NCBI GenBank assembly: GCA_910586095.1
Contig: CAJUHQ010000057.1
Coordinates: 1-16,898 of the forward strand
DNA from: an uncultured Lachnospiraceae bacterium
GTDB taxonomy: Bacteria > Bacillota > Clostridia > Lachnospirales > Lachnospiraceae
DNA length: 16,898 bases
Reading direction: 5' to 3'
A program made the translations under genes and the position numbers. The notes beneath the pieces are model-generated. The model searched no databases, was not told where the DNA came from, and saw only the letters and a program-made list of their open reading frames with translations. Of the stretch, positions 1-6,247 are shown piece after piece (position 1 is the stretch's first letter; every line of letters begins with the position of its first letter).

Positions 1-175
1 GTCCGTGTTCAATCGAGTAGGAAGGTCTTTCTCCTACTCGCCGCGCCGGACGCGGACAGCCTTTGCTGCACATTTCCTTTCCGCGTCCGTGTTCAATCGA
101 GTAGGAAGGTCTTTCTCCTACTCGCCGCGCCGGACGCGGGCAGCCTTTGCTGCACATTTCCTTTCCGCGTCCGTG
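1..175. repeat. 84-bp GC-rich tandem repeat, two full copies plus the start of a third
   Basis: Copy 1 is 1-84 and copy 2 is 85-168; they differ at one base (A56 versus G140). Seven bases of a third copy follow at 169-175. The array probably continues left of the window. Each unit holds a 9-bp hairpin (CGAGTAGGA at 14-22 with TCCTACTCG at 32-40), a second stem CCGCG/CGCGG (41-45 with 51-55), and a small hairpin around CAGCCTTTGCTG (57-68). A longer stem joins GGACGCGGA (48-56) to TCCGCGTCC (80-88) across the unit boundary. It is much richer in GC than its surroundings. Because 84 is a multiple of three, a plus-strand reading frame stays open through it, but I see no sign that it encodes protein. 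Function unknown. Confidence 0.9.
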
Positions 176-177
176 CG

Positions 178-219
178 CATAAAAAGAAAAATCAAGGCTT
201 CTTTTATGAAACCTTGATT
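178..219 (-). terminator. Rho-independent terminator after rpmF
   Basis: On the minus strand a 12-bp stem (plus 208-219 with 190-201, one G-U pair) closes a six-base loop and is followed by a T-rich run (plus 178-189). It lies 18 bases after the rpmF stop codon and should end the yceD-rpmF transcript before the tandem repeat. Confidence 0.85.
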
Positions 220-236
220 CCTCCGCATGTCAATGC

Positions 237-416
237 TTAATCAACCGCAATGATCTCTTTCTTGTTGTAAGATCCACATTTCTTGCATACCCTATGAGGC
301 ATCATCAAAGCATTACATTTGCTGCATCTTACTAAATTTGGAACACTCATCTTCCAATTTGCTCTTCTCTTATCTCTTCTACCTTTAGAAGATTTATTTT
401 TTGGACATATAGACAT
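237..416 (-). CDS. rpmF: 50S ribosomal protein L32
   Basis: A 59-residue protein of the large ribosomal subunit. It opens with MSICPKNKSSKGRRDKRR, the basic N-terminal tail typical of L32, and carries four cysteines as CSKC (31-34) and CKKC (44-47), the zinc-binding form of the family. Length matches bacterial L32. The start ATG is three bases after the yceD stop, and its strong Shine-Dalgarno site (GGAGGT) lies at the end of yceD, so the two genes are probably translationally coupled. The yceD-rpmF pair is conserved across bacteria; the often-following plsX is not in this window, where a terminator and tandem repeat come next. Identification is secure. Confidence 0.97.
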   Translation of the reverse strand: MSICPKNKSSKGRRDKRRANWKMSVPNLVRCSKCNALMMPHRVCKKCGSYNKKEIIAVD

Positions 417-419
417 CGT

Positions 420-944
420 TTACACCTCCTTATTCGCATTAAAAATATCTTTAATGGCTGCCATTCTGGGATCTGGGACAAAATTATCACAATCACAGTC
501 TCCCTCATTCAAGTTTTTGCCGCAAACCTTACAGATTCCCTTACAGTCTAAACGACACAAAACCTTCATCGGCCAATTTAACAAGATTTCATTATTGATT
601 AGGCTGTCCACATTGATGTAATATCCCTCCATAAAGCACAATCCCTCTTCATCTGAAGAATTTTCGCTGGCATCCGGAGACACCACCTCATATGCAAAGG
701 ATAGATCAAATGTATGATCGACATTCTCTAGACACCTATCACATGCAAATACCACCGTAACAGTTGTATGTCCTTCCACTAACACTTTGGACTGTCCTTT
801 ATTAAAAAACTGTAATACAACTGGACTTTTTTCCTTGATAGGAAAAACTCCAAGCCGATTGGTCAGCACATCCGCATCGTATGAAGCCTCTAGCTGTTGC
901 ACTTGTCCTTCTCTTGTAAATACATTTGTCAAATTCACTACCAT
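420..944 (-). CDS. yceD: DUF177 (YceD-family) protein
   Basis: A 174-residue protein of the DUF177 family, encoded next to rpmF in most bacteria and linked to large-subunit rRNA or ribosome accumulation, without a settled biochemical role. Visible marks are a CDRC pair (68-71) and the family signature near the C-terminus: LC..DCKGIC..CG (129-142), then NLNEGDCDC and DPR (158-160). The eight cysteines suggest metal binding, which is inference. The start has AGGAG seven bases upstream. A near-consensus promoter lies directly before it, so yceD-rpmF can be transcribed independently of the threonine aldolase gene, which ends 61 bases upstream with no terminator between. Confidence 0.93.
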   Translation of the reverse strand: MVVNLTNVFTREGQVQQLEASYDADVLTNRLGVFPIKEKSPVVLQFFNKGQSKVLVEGHTTVTVVFACDRCLENVDHTFDLSFAYEVVSPDASENSSDEEGLCFMEGYYINVDSLINNEILLNWPMKVLCRLDCKGICKVCGKNLNEGDCDCDNFVPDPRMAAIKDIFNANKEV

Positions 945-971
945 TGCAGACTCCTATTCACACATTCACAT

Positions 972-1000
972 ATTATACCGAATCAACCACACTTTGTCAA
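972..1000 (-). promoter_or_regulatory. Sigma-70/SigA-type promoter for yceD-rpmF
   Basis: On the minus strand TTGACA (plus 995-1000) and TATAAT (plus 972-977) are both perfect consensus hexamers separated by 17 bases. The -35 box begins only six bases after the threonine aldolase stop codon. The expected start site is around 965, giving a leader of about 20 bases before the yceD ATG. Confidence 0.9.
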
Positions 1001-1005
1001 TAAAA

Positions 1006-2040
1006 TTACACGCAAAACCTCAATTCTTTTATTGCGCGCAAATCCTCTCTAGTTGTCGCCCAACTAGTCACAAAACGAACAACTGTGTGACTCTCATCAT
1101 ATGGCTCCCACAACTCAAATCGAACTTGTTTTTTTAGTTCTTCAATTTGACGATTCTCCACTATAATAAACTGTTGATTGGTTGGCGATTCTAGATAAAA
1201 TGCACATTCTTTTTCTCTAAAAATCTCCTTGAGTTCCTCGGCCATATGAATGGCATGGCGCGAAATATTAAAATATAAATCATCTGTAAACAATGTGTCA
1301 AACTGAAGTCCTAACAACCATCCTTTTGCCAGCAAAGCGCCCCGCTTCTTGACAGATGTCGTGAAATGGCGTGGTCTATTCTGTCTTGTAAAGACTACTG
1401 CCTCTCCAAATAATGCCCCTACTTTTGTACCGCCAATATAAAAAACATCACACAATTTTGCTATATCTGACAATGTCATGTCACTTTGCAGGCTCATTAA
1501 ACCATAGCCTAGACGCGCACCATCGAGAAATAGTGGAATCTCATAAGAATGACAGATATCAGCAATTTTTTGTAGCTCCTCTTTGGTGTAGAGCGTACCA
1601 TACTCTGTGGGGTGTGAGAGATAGACCATACCTGGAATCACCATATGCTCATAACTGCTATCGGCATAGAAACTTGCCATAAAATCCTCTAGCTCATCTG
1701 GAGCCAATTTTCCATTATGATGTGGAAGTGCTAAAACTTTATGACCTGTATATTCAATCGCTCCTGCCTCATGAACATTAATATGACCTGTCGCAACAGC
1801 AATAACACCCTCACTGTCACTAAGCATTGTGGAGATCACTGTCACATTCGTCTGTGTACCACCAACCAAAAATTCTACTTCGGCATCAGGACACCCACAA
1901 GCCTCACGAATCCGCTCTTTGGCACTCTCACAGTAGGGATCTGCCCCGTATCCCGTATGAAAGTCTGTGTTTGTCGCAATAAGACGCTGTAAAATCAATG
2001 GATGCGCCCCCATAATATAATCACTCTCAAAAGAAACCAT
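1006..2040 (-). CDS. ltaE: Low-specificity L-threonine aldolase (PLP-dependent, fold type I)
   Basis: A 344-residue PLP enzyme of the threonine aldolase/beta-eliminating lyase family, expected to cleave L-threonine or L-allo-threonine to glycine and acetaldehyde. Seen in order: N-terminal DYIMGAHP and GYGADPY; cofactor loop GGTQTN (60-65); HEAGA (90-94), whose His stacks on PLP in the family; LDGARLGYG (172-180) with the Asp that contacts the pyridine nitrogen; and GGTKVGALFGEA (203-214) with probable Schiff-base Lys206. Length is normal. The ribosome site (AGTAGGT) is moderate. It sits between tmcAL and yceD, which are neighbours in some related genomes, so it may be an insertion into that arrangement (inference). 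A related beta-eliminating lyase specificity cannot be excluded. Confidence 0.87.
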   Translation of the reverse strand: MVSFESDYIMGAHPLILQRLIATNTDFHTGYGADPYCESAKERIREACGCPDAEVEFLVGGTQTNVTVISTMLSDSEGVIAVATGHINVHEAGAIEYTGHKVLALPHHNGKLAPDELEDFMASFYADSSYEHMVIPGMVYLSHPTEYGTLYTKEELQKIADICHSYEIPLFLDGARLGYGLMSLQSDMTLSDIAKLCDVFYIGGTKVGALFGEAVVFTRQNRPRHFTTSVKKRGALLAKGWLLGLQFDTLFTDDLYFNISRHAIHMAEELKEIFREKECAFYLESPTNQQFIIVENRQIEELKKQVRFELWEPYDESHTVVRFVTSWATTREDLRAIKELRFCV

Positions 2041-2076
2041 TTTTTAACCTACTTTCTCTTTTTAATCTAATCATCT

Positions 2077-2119
2077 ATGTATTCAACAACACAAACAAAA
2101 TTCGTGTTGTTGAATACAT
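2077..2119. promoter_or_regulatory. 16-bp perfect inverted repeat, possible operator or leader hairpin
   Basis: ATGTATTCAACAACAC (2077-2092) is the exact reverse complement of 2104-2119, with an 11-base spacer. It lies 37 to 79 bases before the aldolase start. Neither side has a T run directly at the stem, although a loose one follows on the plus strand, so it is not a typical terminator. It could be an operator for a dimeric repressor or a hairpin in the aldolase leader. Confidence 0.55.
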
Positions 2120-2243
2120 CTCTACTTTTTTCAATCTCATTATCCATGAAATCTGTTTAAGAAGATTCTGCTTTTATCAAGGCAGATTTTAAATTGATAC
2201 ACAACAAAAATTCATGCTATAAAGTGTATTCTGCTCTAAATTA

Positions 2244-2252
2244 TGATATAAT
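2244..2252 (+). promoter_or_regulatory. Extended -10 promoter candidate for tmcAL
   Basis: TGATATAAT (2244-2252) is a perfect TATAAT preceded by the TG of an extended -10 box. The -35 region (about 2225-2230, TGTATT) is weak. The leader to the chosen tmcAL start would be about 135 bases. Confidence 0.6.
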
Positions 2253-2392
2253 ACATTGTGCGATCCTACTAATTTGAACGAACTTCTATTTGTCACTAAA
2301 ATAAGCACTTTCATTAAGATTGTGTATGTTTACTTTTATGACAAAACTATATGACTGTAGAATGGAGTTTTCTGCAAGAATGGAGAACTATC

Positions 2393-3667
2393 ATGAATGT
2401 TGCTGCTGTGATTGTTGAATACAATCCCTTTCATAATGGACATCTATATCAACTCCAAACAATACGTAAAACGCTAGGCGTTGACTATATTATCGCTGTG
2501 ATGAGCGGCGATTTTATGCAGCGTGGAATTCCTGCTGTGGTCGATAAATATGAACGGTGCCGCATGGCTCTAGAAAATGGTGCCGATCTGGTCTTTGAAC
2601 TGCCTGTGTATTTCTCCCTTGGCAGTGCAGACTATTTTGCAAAGGGTGCTGTCAGCCTTATTGATAAACTTGGCGTCGTCGATTTACTCCATTTTGGGAG
2701 TGAATGTGGCGATATTGCTATGCTTACTTTCTGTGCAAAAACTCTAGCAGAAGAAACAGACTTGTACAAAAAACAACTGCGTATAGCACTAAAGGAGGGT
2801 GTCTCCTTTCCTACAGCAAGAGCGCGTGCCGTCCATGCGGTTGCTGCGCGCGCTCCTCAGACATTCCCCTTAGATACAATCCACACTCTTCTCTCTACTC
2901 CCAACAATATTCTAGGTATCGAATATATAAAAGCCTTGCTGCTGCGCAAAAGTACAATTACTCCTGTAACATTGAGTAGAGAAGGAGGGTCCTATCATTC
3001 TTCTGCACTTGTAAGTGGCACCTTTGCTTCCGCCAATGCTTTGCGCACTCTGTTACAACAAACACGCAGACACTCCACTGCACACATTCAGCAACTACAG
3101 GAATTTGTTCCAACTTCTGTCTATCATCATTTGCTAAACACTTCCCCACAATCTTTTGTGTTTACAGATGACTTTTCACAACTGTTGTACTATAAATTGC
3201 TCCATGAGCTATATACCGAACCTCAGTTTCTTTTGGATTTTTATGATATGACACCACAGATTGCCAACACATTTTATAAAAATCTTTGCTATTTTTCCAC
3301 AATTTCAGCGTTTACACTTGCCTGCAAATCTAAGAATCTGACTTACACACGCATTAGCCGCTGCCTAATGCACATCTTGCTTCATATGAAACAGGAGATA
3401 ATAGATGCATTACAAGCCTGTGACTACTGTCAATATGCAAGGCTACTTGGATTCACTAAAAATGGTCAAGCTCTTTTAAAGCAGATTAAAATAAAAGCGT
3501 CTCTTCCTATTATAACAAAACCCTCACATGCCCTAAAAGATTTTAAGGGACTTGCTCTTGCCTCGTGGAAAGCAGATCTGCATGCCTCTACTCTATACCA
3601 GCATATAAAATGTGCTCCTCAAACAGCCCCTAATGAATTGACACGTGAATTAATCAAACATTCTTAA
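2393..3667 (+). CDS. tmcAL: tRNA(Met) cytidine acetate ligase (YlbM family)
   Basis: A 424-residue protein of the TmcAL/YlbM family, which in Bacillus subtilis uses ATP and acetate to make N4-acetylcytidine at the wobble position of elongator tRNA-Met. The N-terminus has the nucleotidyltransferase fold signature EYNPFHNGH (9-17), with the HxGH-type nucleotide-binding motif at 14-17, followed by the family block MSGDFMQRG (37-45). Length fits the family (about 400-420). I start at 2393 because GGAGA lies six bases upstream and the family begins directly before VIVEYNPFHNGH; the in-frame ATG at 2351 would add 14 unrelated residues and has no ribosome site. It is the only plus-strand gene, and it ends 14 bases from the converging UPF0210 stop with no obvious terminator. 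Confidence 0.95.
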   Translation: MNVAAVIVEYNPFHNGHLYQLQTIRKTLGVDYIIAVMSGDFMQRGIPAVVDKYERCRMALENGADLVFELPVYFSLGSADYFAKGAVSLIDKLGVVDLLHFGSECGDIAMLTFCAKTLAEETDLYKKQLRIALKEGVSFPTARARAVHAVAARAPQTFPLDTIHTLLSTPNNILGIEYIKALLLRKSTITPVTLSREGGSYHSSALVSGTFASANALRTLLQQTRRHSTAHIQQLQEFVPTSVYHHLLNTSPQSFVFTDDFSQLLYYKLLHELYTEPQFLLDFYDMTPQIANTFYKNLCYFSTISAFTLACKSKNLTYTRISRCLMHILLHMKQEIIDALQACDYCQYARLLGFTKNGQALLKQIKIKASLPIITKPSHALKDFKGLALASWKADLHASTLYQHIKCAPQTAPNELTRELIKHS

Positions 3668-3681
3668 TACTATGTACAAAT

Positions 3682-5046
3682 TTAATTCTTAAAGCTATGA
3701 ATCGGTGCTGGAATTCTACCACCACGATTCACAAACGCATCACAAGAATATGGATTGACTGGCATAATGGGCGCATGCCCTAAAAGGCCTCCAAACTCTG
3801 CACTGTCTCCTACTGTCTTACCGATAACTGGAATAATACGCACTGCCGTTGTCTTTTGATTCACCATTCCAATTGCGAGTTCATCTGCTATTATTCCAGC
3901 AATTGTAGATGGTTTTGTATCTCCAGGAATCGCAATCATATCTAGCCCTACAGAACAAACACAAGTCATAGCCTCTAATTTTTCTATCGTTAATGCCCCT
4001 GCATTAACTGCATCGATCATACCCTGATCCTCACTGACAGGAATAAATGCACCACTTAGACCACCCACATAGGAGGATGCCATAACACCGCCTTTTTTAA
4101 CTTGATCGTTTAGTAGTGCTAGTGCCGCTGTAGTTCCTGGTGCTCCCGCGTACTCCAATCCAATCTCACACAGAATATCGGCCACACTATCTCCTATAGC
4201 AGGCGTTGGAGCCAGCGACAAATCTACGATTCCAAATGGAATTCCCAGGCGCTTAGATGCCTCTTGTGCGACGAGTTGTCCTACACGCGTCACCTTAAAC
4301 GCGGTCTTTTTAATCGTTTCACACAATACTTCAAAACTAGCTCCTCTCACACTTTCCAATGCATTTTTTACAACACCTGGTCCGCTGACTCCCACATTGA
4401 TAATCGCGTCTGCTTCTGTGACTCCATGAAAAGCACCTGCCATAAATGGATTGTCATCTGGCGCATTGCAAAATACTACCAGCTTAGAACAGCCAATGGA
4501 GTCTTGTTCTTTTGTGCGCTCTGCTGTCTCCTTGATAATATCTCCCATAAGTCTCACCGCGTCCATATCAATTCCTGTCTTAGTAGAACCAAGATTAACA
4601 GAACTACAAACCAATTCTGTCTCTGCAAGCGCCTGTGGGATGGAGCGCAAAAGCAACTCATCCGCCCTTGTCATTCCCTTTGAAACCAGCGCAGAATATC
4701 CCCCTAAGAAATTGACACCCACAGTCTTTCTTGCTCTGTCGAGTGTCTTTGCAATAGTCACAAAATCCTCTGATGTTTTACATGCTGCACTTCCTATCAA
4801 TGCGATAGGTGTGACGGAGATCCGTTTATTGACAATCGGGATACCAAACTCCTTTTCGATTGCATTACCTGTAGGAACTAATTTTTTTGCTACTGTCGTA
4901 ATTTTATTGTATATTTTTTCATTAAGTCTGCTAAGATCAGAATCAATACAATCTAATAGACTAATACCCAACGTAATTGTACGAACATCGAGATTTTCCT
5001 TCTCTATCATTTTGTTGGTTTCCAACACTTCATTGATATTTATCAT
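3682..5046 (-). CDS. PFL-like UPF0210 (DUF711) family protein
   Basis: A 454-residue member of the UPF0210/DUF711 family, which has a pyruvate formate-lyase-like fold by family annotation but no established reaction. Conserved stretches include the N-terminal VRTITLGISLLDC, NFLGGYSALVSKGMT, CSSVNLGSTKTGIDM, and the C-terminal region with GGLLGHAPIMPVN. No glycyl-radical motif or activating enzyme is visible, so PFL activity should not be assumed. The start has a good site (AGGAG, six bases before ATG). It lies 32 bases behind the ACT-domain gene, the usual arrangement for this pair in Firmicutes, suggesting that the ACT protein is a ligand-sensing partner (inference). Confidence 0.93.
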   Translation of the reverse strand: MININEVLETNKMIEKENLDVRTITLGISLLDCIDSDLSRLNEKIYNKITTVAKKLVPTGNAIEKEFGIPIVNKRISVTPIALIGSAACKTSEDFVTIAKTLDRARKTVGVNFLGGYSALVSKGMTRADELLLRSIPQALAETELVCSSVNLGSTKTGIDMDAVRLMGDIIKETAERTKEQDSIGCSKLVVFCNAPDDNPFMAGAFHGVTEADAIINVGVSGPGVVKNALESVRGASFEVLCETIKKTAFKVTRVGQLVAQEASKRLGIPFGIVDLSLAPTPAIGDSVADILCEIGLEYAGAPGTTAALALLNDQVKKGGVMASSYVGGLSGAFIPVSEDQGMIDAVNAGALTIEKLEAMTCVCSVGLDMIAIPGDTKPSTIAGIIADELAIGMVNQKTTAVRIIPVIGKTVGDSAEFGGLLGHAPIMPVNPYSCDAFVNRGGRIPAPIHSFKN

Positions 5047-5078
5047 GTCAACTCCTCCATGCTGCCAAATGGCACTCG

Positions 5079-5351
5079 TTAAATCCTGTGCATGCTATTA
5101 AAAATTTCTTCTCTCTGACAGTGGATCACCACACCAATCTCCTTGCCCAACTTGTCTAGATCATCTGATACCTCGCTCACAGCCTTGACAGCTATACTCA
5201 TATCAGCAATCATCATCATATTGAAATAGTCATCTACAATAGTCTGTGAGATATCTAGAATATTGATCTTGTTCTCTGCCAAATATGTACAAACTTTTGC
5301 AATAATGCCAACTGTGTCTTTTCCTACTACTGTAATGATTGTTTTTTTCAT
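5079..5351 (-). CDS. ACT domain protein (UPF0237 family)
   Basis: A 90-residue protein that is a single ACT domain, a small ligand-binding regulatory fold often sensing amino acids. It begins MKKTIITVVGKDTVGIIAKV, and the GKD.VGIIA pattern with the following NINILDISQTI strand is characteristic of UPF0237. I start at 5351; an in-frame ATG four codons upstream overlaps the ribosome site GAGGTG and is less likely. It is followed 32 bases later by UPF0210, its usual partner. A short palindrome (GTAAAA-TC-TTTTAC) lies in the gap behind walJ. The ligand is unknown. Confidence 0.93.
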   Translation of the reverse strand: MKKTIITVVGKDTVGIIAKVCTYLAENKINILDISQTIVDDYFNMMMIADMSIAVKAVSEVSDDLDKLGKEIGVVIHCQREEIFNSMHRI

Positions 5352-5396
5352 ATTGCACCTCATTTCTACTACAATGTGTTGTAAAATCTTTTACAC

Positions 5397-6194
5397 TTAG
5401 ATTTCAGCAGCGCGCGAAAGCTCACTTCGATTTGCCACAAAAATTGGAAAGTCATCTGCACGATAAGGATTGTCTGCCATAGAGATTTCAAGTCGCACTG
5501 TCTCATAGGCCAGTTCTGCTAAATTATTTTCCTTGCTCAAATGTCCTAAAAATACAGCTTTTAATCTATCATGAAGCAATCTGCTCAACAATTTACCTGA
5601 AAGAACATTTGATAAATGTCCTTTATTTCCTAAAATTCTCTGCTTTAGAGCATATGGATATGGCCCTACCTGAAGCATATTAATATCATGGTTTGCCTCC
5701 AATAAAAGGACATCCATTCCCCTAAGGCTCTCGACCGTATATTCGTCATACATCCCCAAATCAGTCGCCACTGCCATTCTTTTTTTTCCGTGCTGGAATC
5801 TGTATGCTGCTGGACAAACTGCATCATGAGAAATTTTCATTGGATTTACTGTAATATCCTTTAAAATAAATTTCTCATCAATCTTCACTGCATGAAAAAG
5901 TGAGTCATCTATCTCTCCAAGACTACTCACCTTTTTGATCGCAGCAATTGTTTTTCCAGTGGCATATACAGGTATGCCAAATTTTCTGCACAGTACACCC
6001 AGCCCATTTATATGGTCTGCATGCTCATGTGTAATCAAAATTCCGTCTAGGTCATTTCCTGTAAGTCCCAACTGATTTAGACCTTCTATAGTTCTTTTGC
6101 AGCTAATCCCCACATCGACCAGCAGATGCGTAGCTTCTGTACCAATATAGATACAATTGCCACTACTTCCGCTGGCTATACTGCACATTCTCAT
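5397..6194 (-). CDS. walJ: MBL-fold metallo-hydrolase, WalJ/YycJ type
   Basis: A 265-residue metallo-beta-lactamase-fold protein related to YycJ/WalJ, a 5'-to-3' DNA exonuclease family linked to cell-wall and division control in Bacilli. It begins MRMCSIASGSSGNC, the family's opening, and holds the dinuclear metal motif THEHADH (55-61), SHD (122-124), TDLG (144-147), EANHD (166-170) and GHLS (192-195 and 217-220). Length is standard. The start is preceded by GGGGT about five bases upstream. In Bacilli the gene belongs to the walRK operon; here it is the gene after an FtsA-like protein, with no two-component system in the window, so its link to wall regulation is only inferred. Confidence 0.9.
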   Translation of the reverse strand: MRMCSIASGSSGNCIYIGTEATHLLVDVGISCKRTIEGLNQLGLTGNDLDGILITHEHADHINGLGVLCRKFGIPVYATGKTIAAIKKVSSLGEIDDSLFHAVKIDEKFILKDITVNPMKISHDAVCPAAYRFQHGKKRMAVATDLGMYDEYTVESLRGMDVLLLEANHDINMLQVGPYPYALKQRILGNKGHLSNVLSGKLLSRLLHDRLKAVFLGHLSKENNLAELAYETVRLEISMADNPYRADDFPIFVANRSELSRAAEI

Positions 6195-6247
6195 AATCTA
6201 CCCCCATGCTCCAATAACGAATTAAAAAGTATTTTATTCTAAAGCAC

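Larger units (their letters stand above)
2041..2392. other. Divergent intergenic region between threonine aldolase and tmcAL
   Basis: This 352-base AT-rich stretch separates two divergently transcribed genes and has no convincing gene. It contains a 16-bp perfect inverted repeat next to the aldolase start and an extended -10 promoter facing tmcAL. A shorter imperfect hairpin (TCTGC and GCAGA around 2166-2186) is also visible. A start codon at 2351 is in frame with tmcAL but has no ribosome-binding site. Confidence 0.6.

Noticed and set aside
1..175. CRISPR-like array
   Set aside because: The units are directly adjacent without unique spacers, and no cas gene is nearby.
5..217. 70-aa plus-strand open frame across the tandem repeat
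   Set aside because: It stays open only because the repeat unit is 84 bases long. It runs through the rpmF terminator, has no ribosome site, and its protein is just the repeat translated twice.
787..1137. 116-aa plus-strand open frame
   Set aside because: It is antisense to the end of the aldolase gene, the yceD promoter and the start of yceD, all of which are well supported.
4451..5101. 216-aa plus-strand open frame
   Set aside because: It lies antisense to the well-supported UPF0210 gene, has no ribosome site and no recognisable protein features.
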